From the NCBI GenBank assembly GCA_030144725.1, contig JASKMD010000004.1:434001-498000 (forward strand): a stretch of DNA of 64,000 nt, written 5' to 3'. Position numbers and translations under genes: made by a program. Positions 54,121 to 64,000 of the stretch are shown here, piece by piece. The stretch is from Haematococcus lacustris. Its lineage: Eukaryota > Chlorophyta > Chlorophyceae > Chlamydomonadales > Haematococcaceae. The notes beneath the pieces were generated by a model. The model saw only the letters and a program-made list of their open reading frames with translations, searched no databases and had not been told where the DNA came from. Each line of letters starts with the position of its first letter. Positions within the stretch are counted from its first letter, which is position 1.

Positions 54121-57100
54121 ATGTTACTATCCGCCAGAGGACGGGGATCGTTGGCGCAACGGGGCCCGTCCCCGACCGCGCCAACGAAGCTGCGCATCCT
54201 GCGCGCCATTGTAGCGCCAGCTGTTGCCGGTGAGTTTGGCTATATAGCAATTGACGAGTCGTGCCTCATCACCTACCAAGCCCCTACTATCGAGCAATAG
54301 ACGGACGCGTACGCCGCATACAGCGAGCGTGCACAGTTCGTTGTATCTTGTGCATGCACACACAGGCAACGCACACAGCATTAGCGCATGCCGCTGTTGC
54401 CTTGCAGGTGGCCCCAGCCCTGCCCCAGCCCCGTCTTCATCTTCGCCAGCAGAAGCAGCGAACCCACTCCCTGCGGTGTCTCCAGCTGCCAGTGACGAAA
54501 CCAAATCAGACGAGTACTCAGAGACAATGAATCGCAAGATGGGCACCAGCCTCAGCTACCGCCATGAGCTGGGCATTGATTACAACCGCATCCTTCCTGA
54601 CTTGATTGTGGGGTCGTGTCTGCAGGCAAGGTCCCAGCTACCTCCTGTCCAGCATGCGCACATCACCCATTAGCCACACCCATGTGACATCAAACCAAGC
54701 CAGGCGAAGCAGTGTTACTATTTCAACATGAAGGCGTATCCTGGCACTCCATGTTGCATGCTGCCATCCACAGTCAGGGCAGTCGCTGATTACTAGGTCC
54801 ATGATCCAGGCTTCCATAACAACCTGCAAGGATGAGGCAGGCTGGGCCAAGCAAAATGGGCATGCAGCCTGCTAGCCCCTAGCCTCATTGCAAGCAGCCT
54901 TTCAACTGGCTGTGCAAGCCAGGCTTTGCTGTGCATGGCTGTTTGGCAAGCCTAGCTCTGTGGCACACGACTGCAGACAGCTGAGGATGTGGACCGGCTG
55001 GCAGAGCAGGAGGGCGTCACCACGATCTTCAGTCTGCAGGCAGGTCCCCCTCCCCCTCCCCCGCCCCCGCCCCCCACAGCGGCCCAACAGCTGCCCAACA
55101 GTGACTCCAGCTACCAAGGCCAAATGCAAGGTGCACTGTAGGCACGCCTGCCAGCCCTCAACTGCCTGCCCCCACCCTGGAGGCATCCCCCTACCGCAGG
55201 AGGACTGTGACATGGCATACTTCAAGCTGGACCTGGAGCCCATCAAGGCGCGCTGCATGGAGCGCGGGGACGTCAAGCACGTGAGGTGAGTGCACCGGAA
55301 GGCAACCGCCAGTGGCAGCCAGGCAGCAACCAGTGGCAGCCAGGCAGCGACCAGTGGCAGCCTGGCAGGTCACACAGGGAGGCGCAGTCAGGCAAGAGGG
55401 TGAGTGGCTAAGCCTGGCAGTGAAGGGACGGGCAGTGTGATACGGTGAAGCACGGGGCAGCATGCAAGCAATGGAGGAGTGCTTAAGGCTAATGGTTGCA
55501 GGCCAGCAGCAGGGCCTGCAGCTTGTGCTTAGGCTGACTGCTGTGGTCAGGTCAGCCATAGTTGTAAGGCCAAGCACAGCTCTTGGCCCTGGCTGCTCCT
55601 GTTCGCCCTGCCCCAAAAGATGAGTTCAAGAGCTTGCACCTCACCCCTCACGAGCACAGCTCTTGGCCCTGGCTGTTCCTGCTTACCCTGTCAACGGAGT
55701 AAAGAGTGAGGGCCTGCACCTGGCCTCTCACCACCTTGCATGCCCAGCCTCAGCACCTGCTGTCTGGCACCTTGCATGCCTCAGCACCTTGCATGCCTCA
55801 GCACCTGTCTATGGCCTGCCAAGCCAGCTTTGCCTCTGGCCTCCCACAGTCCCAGCTGCCACGCTGCCAGCTCCCGCCCTGCCTGCCTCCCTGCTGCCTG
55901 CTGCCCTGACAGGTTCCCCATCCGTGACTTTGACCCGTATGACCTGCGCCGCAAGCTACCCAAGGCGGTGGCCAGGCTGGCCCGGGAGCATGACCCCAAA
56001 GTGGGCACCGTGTACATCCACTGCACGGCAGGTGGGGCACAGGGCCTGGCACCCGCGTCACACTTCCACTCCCCAAACCCCACATATGTCATTGCACGGG
56101 TTACACCATGAGTTTACACCATGAACTACTAGAAACACATGATGAATGGCAGTGCCAATGGTGCTCGTATGTTTGTCGCACAGCAAAGTGCTGCTCCAGC
56201 ACCTGCCATGCCTTCAAACTGTCAGCACTCCAAGCGTGCAGCAATCTTACCCCAGCTGCCTATCTGCACAGTCGGTTTGCATGCGCTACGGCTTGCCATT
56301 TGTTGCTACTGCTACTGGCACCGCTGGCTTTGACAAGCGCTACTATATCTTTCCCCTTGTTGGTGCGCTTGCCAGTGCTGCTGCTGCTGCTGTTGCTGCT
56401 GCTGGGGATGTTAGCTACTAGACCATGTCTCCTGCTCCTGCTGCTGTCCCTCCCAGGCATGGGGCGTGCCCCAGCCACCGCCTTGGCCTACATGAACTGG
56501 ATACGCGGCATGCAGCTGGACCATGCTTACTCCATGCTCACCAGCATGCGGCGGTGTGGACCCAAGGCAAGTGTGACCTCATGTGGAACAAGAGTGACGC
56601 CAATAGCGTCAATGAGGTCATGAAGGACATGAGTTGTGATCGTGGTGATGAGGGTGGTAGGTGTGATGAGGGTGATATGGATGATGAGGGTGGTAGGGGT
56701 GATGAGGGTGATAAGGGTGGCTGGATGGCGCTTTGGCTTAGGCAAGGTCAGCGATTTGGAGAAAGGAGAAGGCCTAGGTGTACTTGTCTTGGGTTCGGGA
56801 GGTGAGGCGGGCGCAGAGTGAGCTAGGAGGCCAGGGCAGAAGGCATTGAAGGAAGGTCAGGGTCACACAGCCTGCCTGGCCCCACCATGACCCACCCTGC
56901 CTGGCCCTGCACCTCATGGCCGCTCCTGCCCTGGCCCTCGTCTTGGCCCCTGCTCTGGCCCCAGCTTGCTCCTGCATACTTTAGTTACTTTTTATTAATC
57001 TCCTTGGCTTGCCGCCACAGATTGAGGCCATCCGCTCGGCCACCTCCGACCTGCTGTTGGGCACAGACCCGGTGGAGACCACGATCGCCGTGCACCGCTT

Positions 57101-59369
57101 TGGGCAAGCCAAGAGCATCCAGGTCGGTGCTTGAGGTATGGTCCTCGAAAGTAGTACTTTAGCCTCTGGCACAAGCTGGAAGACACGGTGGCTGCTGGTC
57201 AGAGCCCAGGCTGGTCAAGGCCTGGGTCAGGCCAGGTCAGGTGAAGCCAAGTAAGAGCTTGCAAGGTCAGGCAAGGCAAGGTCAGAATATGTGAAGTTGG
57301 CTTAGGTCTGGTCAGGGATGTCACCGCTGTTTGCCTGCAGGCCCTTTGTCACTCTTTGCAACCAAATGGATGCATGGTGTGTGATGCCATGTCACTCTGA
57401 CTTACACCACACCCTGCCTGAGCGTTTGCCTTGGCCTGGTGGCTGCCCTGACAGGTTGCGGGCCTGGACGTTGGCTGGCATGCACCCCTACCAATGGAGA
57501 AGGAGACCAAGCCACCCTTCCGCTTTGTACTTCACAGGTGAGCAGTGGCTGGCAGCAGTGGCTAGCAGCAAACTCCATACAGCCTTCCCGCCCCATGTGC
57601 CCCGCTTGCTTCTGACCACTTGTTCCAGACCAAAGCATGCGAATCATACCTCCCACCACCCTCACTCCCTGCCCCACCTCTGCTCTCATTCTTGCACTGG
57701 TGACGTCACACTGTCCTACACCAGGACACCTCAAAGCAAGGAAACGCCTAGTCATGGTAGCTCTGCCCAGCATCATGTTCCGCTACCAGGCCAATGAGGG
57801 TCAGAGTCACGACTACGCCTTGCTTACTATCCAGGGGTAGAAATAGTGCTCACCGCCCTCCACAACCGCCATATGCCTGCCTTCATGACCTGCTGGTGTG
57901 CTTGCTGAGTGGGGTGCTTGCAGGAAGCTGTACCCAGGCAAGTACCAGTACAAGCTGATCGTGGATGGCAACTGGACCTTCTCCGCTGACCACCCCACAG
58001 CCCGCGACAACAACAACACCAGTGAGTGCCTCCTGTGAGAGGGGGTCGCTGCTGGTTTGCTAAGCCATGGGTCAATGCCACAAGCCATGAGCCATACCCA
58101 GGTAGGTCACTAGGTGCCTAAGGCAGGGGGTGCTTTTTTCTGTTCTTTTGTGCTTTACCACATGGGAAAGGGAGAGGCACAAAGGGACAGCTTGCCTGGT
58201 GTGGCTTGGCCTGGTAGTGCCTGGTGGGGGGCGTTCAGGCTTGGCTGCCCAGTGGCATTCAGTGCCTGGGCCAGAAGCTCGACAGGGCATTTGTTTGGCC
58301 CCCCACACAGCAGGCAAGCTGCCGAGGCACCACAGTGCATCAGCTGGCTAGTAGCCCCTGAAGGGAGTCCCTCAGTCTAGACAGAGCTACAGCTGTGTGT
58401 CAGCCTGGCCCTGAGTCACTAGTCACTAGTCTCAGCTTAGCCCAGCCTAGCCCTGAGAGGGGCCCAGGCACCATGAGGCATGTTGACCAACACACCCCGT
58501 GATGCACTTCACGTTTGCAGCACGATCCCCACTCCCCATGAGTTGTATTCAGGCATGCACCGTAGGTGACGTTTCTCGCCATTTTCTGGCTTCACCATGG
58601 TGCGCAGCGCCCTGCAGCAGCCTGAGGCAGCATGCGACCCCGCAGCCTGTACCCGCAGCCTGTGTGTGCCCTGCTGCTGGCCTGCAGACAATGTGCTGGA
58701 GGTCATCCCTGCCAAGATGGACCCCATGACAGTGCAGACCCAGGTGAGGCAGGCCAGGGGCTTGAGGCAGGCCACGGGCTTGAGGCAGGCCAGGGGCGCT
58801 GCAGCTTCCCTTCACACCTGTACCTGTACCCTGTAGCTGTGGCCCACACTCCTCCACGCCTTTGCTGCCTCTGCTTTGAGGGATTCCTGCCCTGTGCCGC
58901 CTCCTGCTCCCCTTGCCTGCCAGACCTGTGTCGTCCCTGCAGCTGCTGACTAAGCAGGAGGGCTGATCATTTAGCACTTATGCCTGGCCTAGCTAGGTGC
59001 AGGGCGACTGCCTCACTGCCTTTTGGCATGCTGAGCAATCTAGGAGCAGCGGAGCTTCTGAACCCCACTCTGCCTACTCCTTGTGCACATGCCTGTTGTT
59101 GTTGCTCCAATGACTGTCCTCTTCGCCTGTTGCTTACACTGAAGATGGTATGTTGCTGATTCGGACCAAGCTGCCTCGCACACGACAGCGTTGCTTGCTG
59201 CTGTGCGCAGATGCGGCTTCTCACACCAAATACGCAGCTGACGCAAGCGGAGCAGGAGGAGCTCCGCGCAATGCTGTGCCCCTGGGCCATGCACAACAAT
59301 CCCGGAGATTGGGGCCCAACAGAGCCAGCGACCCTGGTGACGCCGGCCAGTGAGACAGCAGGCCAATGA
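54121..59369 (+). CDS. SEX4: Phosphoglucan phosphatase, SEX4/DSP4 type
   Basis: Dephosphorylates starch phosphoglucans in the plastid so that amylases can degrade the granule. Eleven phase-matched exons: 54121-54229, 54408-54625, 54977-55039, 55200-55285, 55913-56031, 56457-56566, 57021-57122, 57455-57537, 57924-58021, 58688-58743 and 59211-59369, about 400 residues. Residues 1-37 form a basic, Ser/Ala-rich transit peptide ([13 protein letters not shown]). The dual-specificity phosphatase domain follows: [15 protein letters not shown], the general-acid loop [11 protein letters not shown] and the catalytic CX5R loop HCTAGMGR. A CBM48-type glucan-binding domain comes next ([33 protein letters not shown]), then the C-terminal LDxW-type tail ([18 protein letters not shown]). 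All key residues are present. Introns after exons 2, 3 and 6 use GC donors. LSF1 is excluded because there is no PDZ-like domain. Confidence 0.95.
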
Positions 59370-59714
59370 AGCCATGATGGTCCCGTAGCTTGACCCGCTG
59401 CAACCGTCATTCACCAGCCTGTTGGGTTGCCCTCCCCATATGAAGGTCGCGACCCTCTGCTGCTCATCACGTGTCTAGGTGACCAAGCAAACTATCGTTG
59501 TTCCTCTCTCCTTCATTGTTCTTGCCTCGTATCTAGGACAGTTGAAGGTGTACATAAGCGGTTGAGGCATGCAGAGTCTCATCAGTGTCCTCCATGTGTC
59601 CACACGGTATGAGATGGTGGCGTCGCGAGTAGGGTGGCTGCCATGCAAGCAAGGGATCAAACGTACGCGATCACCATTTCCTTTTTGGTGAACATTTGTG
59701 GCACACCACCCTAT
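59370..59714. other. SEX4 3' flank up to the transposon
   Basis: Presumed 3' UTR and intergenic sequence. No TGTAA before the transposon; the nearest (59880) lies inside the element. Nothing else seen. Confidence 0.4.
59707..59714. repeat. Left target-site duplication (8 bp)
   Basis: CACCCTAT immediately outside the left terminal repeat; its partner is at 61091-61098 (CACCCTAA). Confidence 0.75.
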
Positions 59715-61090
59715 TAGGGAGCGCAATCTAGCCTAGATCTAGCCTAGATCTAGGCTAGTCAAATCTAGGCTAGATCTAGGCTAGATTGACTAGCCTAGAC
59801 GACTTTTTTCAAATGGAATGATTTTCACTCCGCCCGCAGGTAGGCTAGAGACGTCTATCTGCCCGCCTGCAAGGCACTATGTAACTATGTGTTTGCGAGG
59901 TCATAATGCGAGGTTGGCTGAGGCATAAGTGTGTCATCGACAGCCTCGTTGTCGCGCAGTGGTAATGCATTGTACATACATCGTGACGACGTCGTAAAGA
60001 ACTAAAACATGAAAAGAAGAACAGCCATTGCAAACATGATAGCCTTTGTCTAAAGGAAAGCATCTTGCAAGCAAAAAAGCTGAGTGTCTAGACTGCTACA
60101 CACTATGAGTTTGGGAAGTGGTCTGGTTTGGGGAGTGATTGTACTGAGAGGTGGTGGTGGCTGCCTACTCGCCCATGCGTGCGAGGAGCTGAGCCTCATT
60201 GCTACGGCGAGCACCCAGTCCAGCATTGGCCTTGATGTAGATGAGCATCTTGGCGCGCTCTAGGGTGAGCCTGGTGCGGGCAGATGTGAACAACCTGCCC
60301 CAAGCTGACCAATTGCGCTCGGATGCAGCGGAGGTGGCATGCACACCCAAGAGCCAGATGGGGGAAGAGCCAGATGGGGGAAGCCGCGGAGGCCTGCCTT
60401 GCAGGGAGCTGAAGTCCATGAGCGAGGCTCCAAGCTGGGCGTACTTGTTCTTGTAGCCGTCAGACACCCCCATGGCAACGGTCTACATGGAGTGCAGCGG
60501 GTGGTACGGAGTGGGTTGCAGCAGAGTGATGGCAACCGAGCATGCAGCAGCTAGTGATGAGATGATTGGCAGCTTGGACGGACGTGCCACCAGCTATAGC
60601 GTGCTGGTCAGAGCGGGGCCGCTTGTTGCACTGGTGCTTCCTTGAGTCACTCAAGTTGCCACAGGAGAGGACCACTTTGCAGTCATTACAGACCGCCTTG
60701 ATTTTGCCCCCAACAACCTCGATGCTGTATTTTTGCGCATACACGCTGCTGGCGTGCGCCTGGCTGATTTCCTCCAACGTCAGAAGTTTCTTGTTGTACC
60801 GCGCGGTGAGCTCGGGAGGCTGAGGCGGGAGAGGGCCCCCAGGCTCCATTTGCGATTCAGGCGCTGCTGGGCATGTCCGGGCATGTCCGGGAAACCAACT
60901 TTAACCGCCAACCCAGCAAGGCCAGCAAATCGATCTGAGCTGCGCCATAACGTCCATACAGGTGCCTGAAGCAGGTGCGCTAGTCAAATGCACATTTAAT
61001 GCCCATCTAGACTGACTAGTCTAGTCGAGACGAGACGTCATCTCGACGAGTCGAGACGAGATGACTAGGCTAGACGAGTTGCGCTCCTTA
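59715..61090 (-). mobile_element. hAT-like DNA transposon, internally deleted
   Basis: A 1376-bp element bounded by TAGGGAGCGCAA on the left and the inverted TAAGGAGCGCAA on the right (11 of 12 bases), flanked by CACCCTAT and CACCCTAA, an 8-bp duplication with one mismatch. Both ends carry subterminal arrays of short CTAG/GATC-rich palindromic motifs (59727-59800 and about 61000-61078), as is usual for hAT elements. The interior encodes a BED-like zinc-finger segment and a hAT C-terminal dimerisation segment, but not the catalytic core between them. It is therefore probably non-autonomous. Confidence 0.85.
60165..60849 (-). pseudogene. hAT transposase remnant (BED-like end joined to dimerisation end)
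   Basis: On the complement, the frame from the ATG at 60849 contains AVCNDCKVVLSCGNLSDSRKHQC, a C-x2-C...H-x-C arrangement like a BED finger. A second frame ending at 60165 contains HATSAASERNWSAWGRLFTS and LTLERAKMLIYIKAN, the classic hAT C-terminal dimerisation signature. The roughly 300-400 residues with the RNase-H-like catalytic triad that should lie between are absent. A short intron (acceptor near 60485) may join the two parts. The product could at most bind DNA or dimerise. Confidence 0.8.
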
Positions 61091-61098
61091 CACCCTAA
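61091..61098. repeat. Right target-site duplication (8 bp)
   Basis: CACCCTAA immediately outside the right terminal repeat. It differs from the left copy at the last base only. Confidence 0.75.
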
Positions 61099-61574
61099 CC
61101 CTAGCCCATGTAGCCTGGGCAAGCACTGGCGAATGATACCAAATGGTCGCATGTCCAGCAGATGTTGTAAGTGTACTTTGGCGAAGCGACTATAGACGTC
61201 ACAACTGCGACCGATTCAATGTCAGTGCATGGAGATGTCAACAACTGCGTCTTCCCTCCGTACACAAGTGCTACATGCAGGACCCAAGAACTAAAGAAGA
61301 GATGAAATGCTACTGCACACGCAAACCAGCAATGTACTCACAGCAGCGTGTCAACCAATTACCGCCTGTCACACCAGTGCACCACAGACATTGCTCAATG
61401 ACATCCCAACAGAGACTAACGTACATTGTGGACCTGCATGACTAAGACCTCCCCATGCCTGCCACAACAGCAATTAGGAACTAAGCAACACACACACACA
61501 CACAGGCTGACACCACGAGCAGCTACAGGCTGGCTATTGCCAGCTCAGCAACCAGCTGCTAGGCTGCATGGCCA
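61099..61574. other. Short region between the transposon and the RING gene
   Basis: Expected to hold the RING gene 3' UTR. It has an (AC)n run at 61487-61504 and no recognisable gene. A TTACA (TGTAA on the complement) overlaps the transposon end at 61088-61092. Confidence 0.4.
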
Positions 61575-64000
61575 TCACTGCTTGCGCTTGAAGAACAAGA
61601 ACCGCCGTCTGGTGGGTGCAGCAGGCAAGGGGCGTGGTGCTGCCTCTGCACTGCCAGAAGCCCCCGCCCCACCACTAGCCATGACGGCAGCATGGTCAGG
61701 ACCAGTTTGCACACCTGATGAGGCTGCTCCAGAGCCACTGCCCTGCTGAGTAGGGACGTCCTTGGTGGTGGTGTCACATGAAGAGCTTGCCACACCCTTA
61801 GCTTCAGGAGCAGACGTGGGACCGGGTGCCTCCCTGCCTGCCACAACTGCTGGCCCCCTATTTATCACCAGGGGTTCTGCGTGACTGAGGCTTGCTTGCA
61901 ACGGTGCCACCGGCACTGCTGTGCTGCTGCCATCGGTCTGCTGGGACAAGGCCCTAGCAGCCTGTGCCGCAACACCTGCTGCTGCTGCTGCTGCCTCGAC
62001 TGCTTCCAGCTGCTGAGACAGCTGCTGCTCCAAGGCCAGCAGGGCGGCCTGCTGCCTCTCAAGCCGCTGCCTGGAGTCTGTCAGCGCAGCCAACCTCTGG
62101 ATGTGCATGTCAAGCTCGTCTACCAGCAGCGCCCGGGCTGACGCAGCCTCTGCAGCCAGCGCCGCCACACCATGGTCCCTGTCGCCCCTGAAAGCATGGC
62201 CGGCTGCCATGCTTGGCGCCAAGTCTGAAGAACTGCCCACTGCCTGTGCAGCTTGCTGGAAAGGGGCGTCCACAGCCCTGGCTGCCTGGCTGCTCTGAGG
62301 TCTGACTTGAGGAACAAGCTGGGCTGGAGACTGTGGCTGTGCCTGTGTCCCAGGCGCCTGAGGAGGGGCTGCCAGGCTGCCAGCTGCTAAGGGAGCTTGA
62401 TCGCCTCGCTGTTCTGGCTGGCGTGGGTTCGGCTGTGGTTGTAGCTGGACGGGTAGCAAGGCCACAGCCTCAGGTTGCTGCACTGCGGGCGGCTCCGGCA
62501 CATCACGAGCCGCCTGCTCTTGCAGAGCCAGTAGGTCCTCTGGCACGGGGATTTGCGGCATGTCTGCATGCGCATGGGCAAACAGGAGGGTGCATGAAGG
62601 TGATCGCAAGCAATGACAGACAGACCATACATGAATAGGGCAGGCAATGACAGTGACCACACGCTGGATGCTGCTGCCACAACCGCATAGCCTGAACAAG
62701 CAGTCAAGACGTGTGGATAAAGGCCTCATACAGACCTCAAGCTGCGAACTGGACAGTGTGTCAGGGCCATACCTAGCAAGAGCTCCTGAATCTCCCGCTG
62801 ATACTCCAACAGTCCCAGCAGCTGCACGCCCTCCAGTGCTGCCATAGGCGGCGGCAGGAGCACCATGGCTGGGCCTCCACCACCACCAGCAGCATCTGCA
62901 TCCCCGGCTGCCATGTGTGCGCGCCCACGCTGCCGGCGCATCGCACCCACCCGAGCAGGGCCACCTTCGCCCAACCCCATCCCCTGCTCTTGGTGGCCCC
63001 TGCCAAGACGTGGGCCTCGCTCTTCCCCTGCTGCTGGTGCTGGGTGCAGCACCCGTCCCTGTATTCCTGCCCCTGCAGGGCCCTGCCGCTGCCGCACTGC
63101 TGCAGGCTGCGGGCCGATCTGCATGCCTTGAGCAGCTGTGGCGTGGCCCAGCTGGTGCTGAGGGATGAGCAGGCTGTGAGAGGGGGAGGACCAAGGCAGG
63201 CGCCAAGACACGTCAAGCCGGATGGTGGCCTGGCACATGGGGCAGGTGGGGCTGATGCTGTTGGAGTGGCACTGAAACAGCCACTGCCCCAGGCAGCTGC
63301 TGTGGTAGGCATGGCCGCAAGGTAGAGACCAGCCGTGTGCAGCTGGCCCTGATAGCCCCTCCTCATCCTCCTCGCCATCACTGCTGGACTCAGAGGCTGG
63401 GGTGGGGCACGGCAACGAGGCTGCACTGCTTGTACCAGGAGCTTCACTGCTGCAGCCCCCGCCTGGGCTGCCTAAACCTGCACTGTTTGTGGCAGCAAGG
63501 GAGGGCAGTGGCTGAAGGGGCACTGAGGGAGTGGAAGCACAGGCTGCTGCTGCTGGCAGTGTGTTTAACTCACAGCTGCAGACGCTAGGAGTAACAGTGG
63601 CTAGCACAGGTGCAGCCAGGGTAGGGCTTGCATCCCAGGTGCCAGACTCTGGCTTGTCAAGGCCAGTCACTGCTAGGGCTGCACCTGTCGGAGCGTGGGC
63701 TTCCACACTGCTAGGCTGTGCAGGGGGACTTGTGAGGGCGGTCACTGTCAGCAGTGTTTGGCAACTGTCCTGCAGGCCAGTGCTGGATGCCCTGAGGCCT
63801 GTGGCTATGGTGGGGCCCTCTTCTGATGTTGCCTGCAGGTCAGGCTGTGTGCTCAGGCTGCCTGGAGCTGCCGCTCTGCAGGCTGGGTCATTTGGGGCTG
63901 GCAGGCTTGCGCTAGCAGCACGGCGAGGGTGGCGGTGAGGCTGCACCTTGCGCCGCTGCTGCGAATTGCACGGCAAGGAGAGTGCGGAGTCTGCAGAACT
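61575..64000 (-). CDS. RING-H2-like zinc finger protein, 3' part (continues past the right edge)
   Basis: Likely a ubiquitin ligase. Two exons on the complement, 62773 to beyond 63976 and 61575-62563, join in phase 1. The right exon carries a long Ser/Pro/Ala-rich N-terminal part, an acidic run (SSSDGEEDEEG) and the RING core LPCGHAYHSSCLGQW...CPMC (C-x-H-x2-H-x2-C, long loop, C-x2-C). A coiled-coil-like LLGLLEYQREIQELLL follows. The left exon adds IPVPEDLLALQEQAA, Gln/Pro-rich sequence, a coiled coil (RLERQQAALLALEQQLSQQLEAVE) and a basic end (TRRRFLFFKRKQ). The first cysteine pair of a normal RING is not visible just before the core. The frame stays open to within 25 bases of the window end, so the start lies outside or in an upstream exon. 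Confidence 0.72.

Overview
This is a nuclear window from a GC-rich, intron-rich eukaryote, most likely a chlorophyte green alga (my inference: Chlorophyceae, volvocalean type). The evidence is many short exons with GT-AG and some GC-AG introns, TGTAA poly(A) signals of the Chlamydomonas type, a plant-type phosphoglucan phosphatase (starch turnover), and introns filled with hexanucleotide, CTG and G/C-rich tandem repeats. Exon limits were counted by hand and checked by reading-frame phase; allow an error of 1-2 bases.

Layout. 1-1325 (-) is the 5' part of a DEAD-box RNA helicase, divergent from 40S ribosomal protein S2 at 1905-4446 (+). 6088-7476 (-) is a Golgi syntaxin-5/SYP3-type SNARE. 8269-10538 (+) is an ankyrin-repeat protein. 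12587-~21075 (-) is nucleoporin NUP85. 24552-25315 (-) is a small unrecognised three-exon gene. 26852-34296 (-) is an amidohydrolase-type guanine deaminase in 13 exons, one intron of which carries a ~1.3 kb, 25-bp minisatellite. 35383-42466 (-) is a large unrecognised helical protein. 43658-49469 (-) is a RING/coiled-coil protein with a PIP-box-like C-terminus, probably the TRAIP ortholog. 49840-53923 (+) is an isoprenylcysteine methyltransferase-like membrane protein, followed 200 bases later by a SEX4-type phosphoglucan phosphatase (54121-59369, +). 59715-61090 is a short hAT-like DNA transposon with terminal inverted repeats and near-perfect 8-bp target duplications. 61575-64000 (-) is the 3' part of a RING-H2-like protein.

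The neighbours do not form one pathway; this is an ordinary set of housekeeping genes (translation, RNA helicase, vesicle fusion, nuclear pore, purine catabolism, ubiquitin/genome stability, starch breakdown). What stands out is the sequence between exons: very large repeat-filled introns, a dispersed coding-derived repeat in three copies, two tRNA T-arm-like sequences sharing a 14-base core, several GC-AG introns, and the transposon. I see no CRISPR, operon or prokaryotic defence system.
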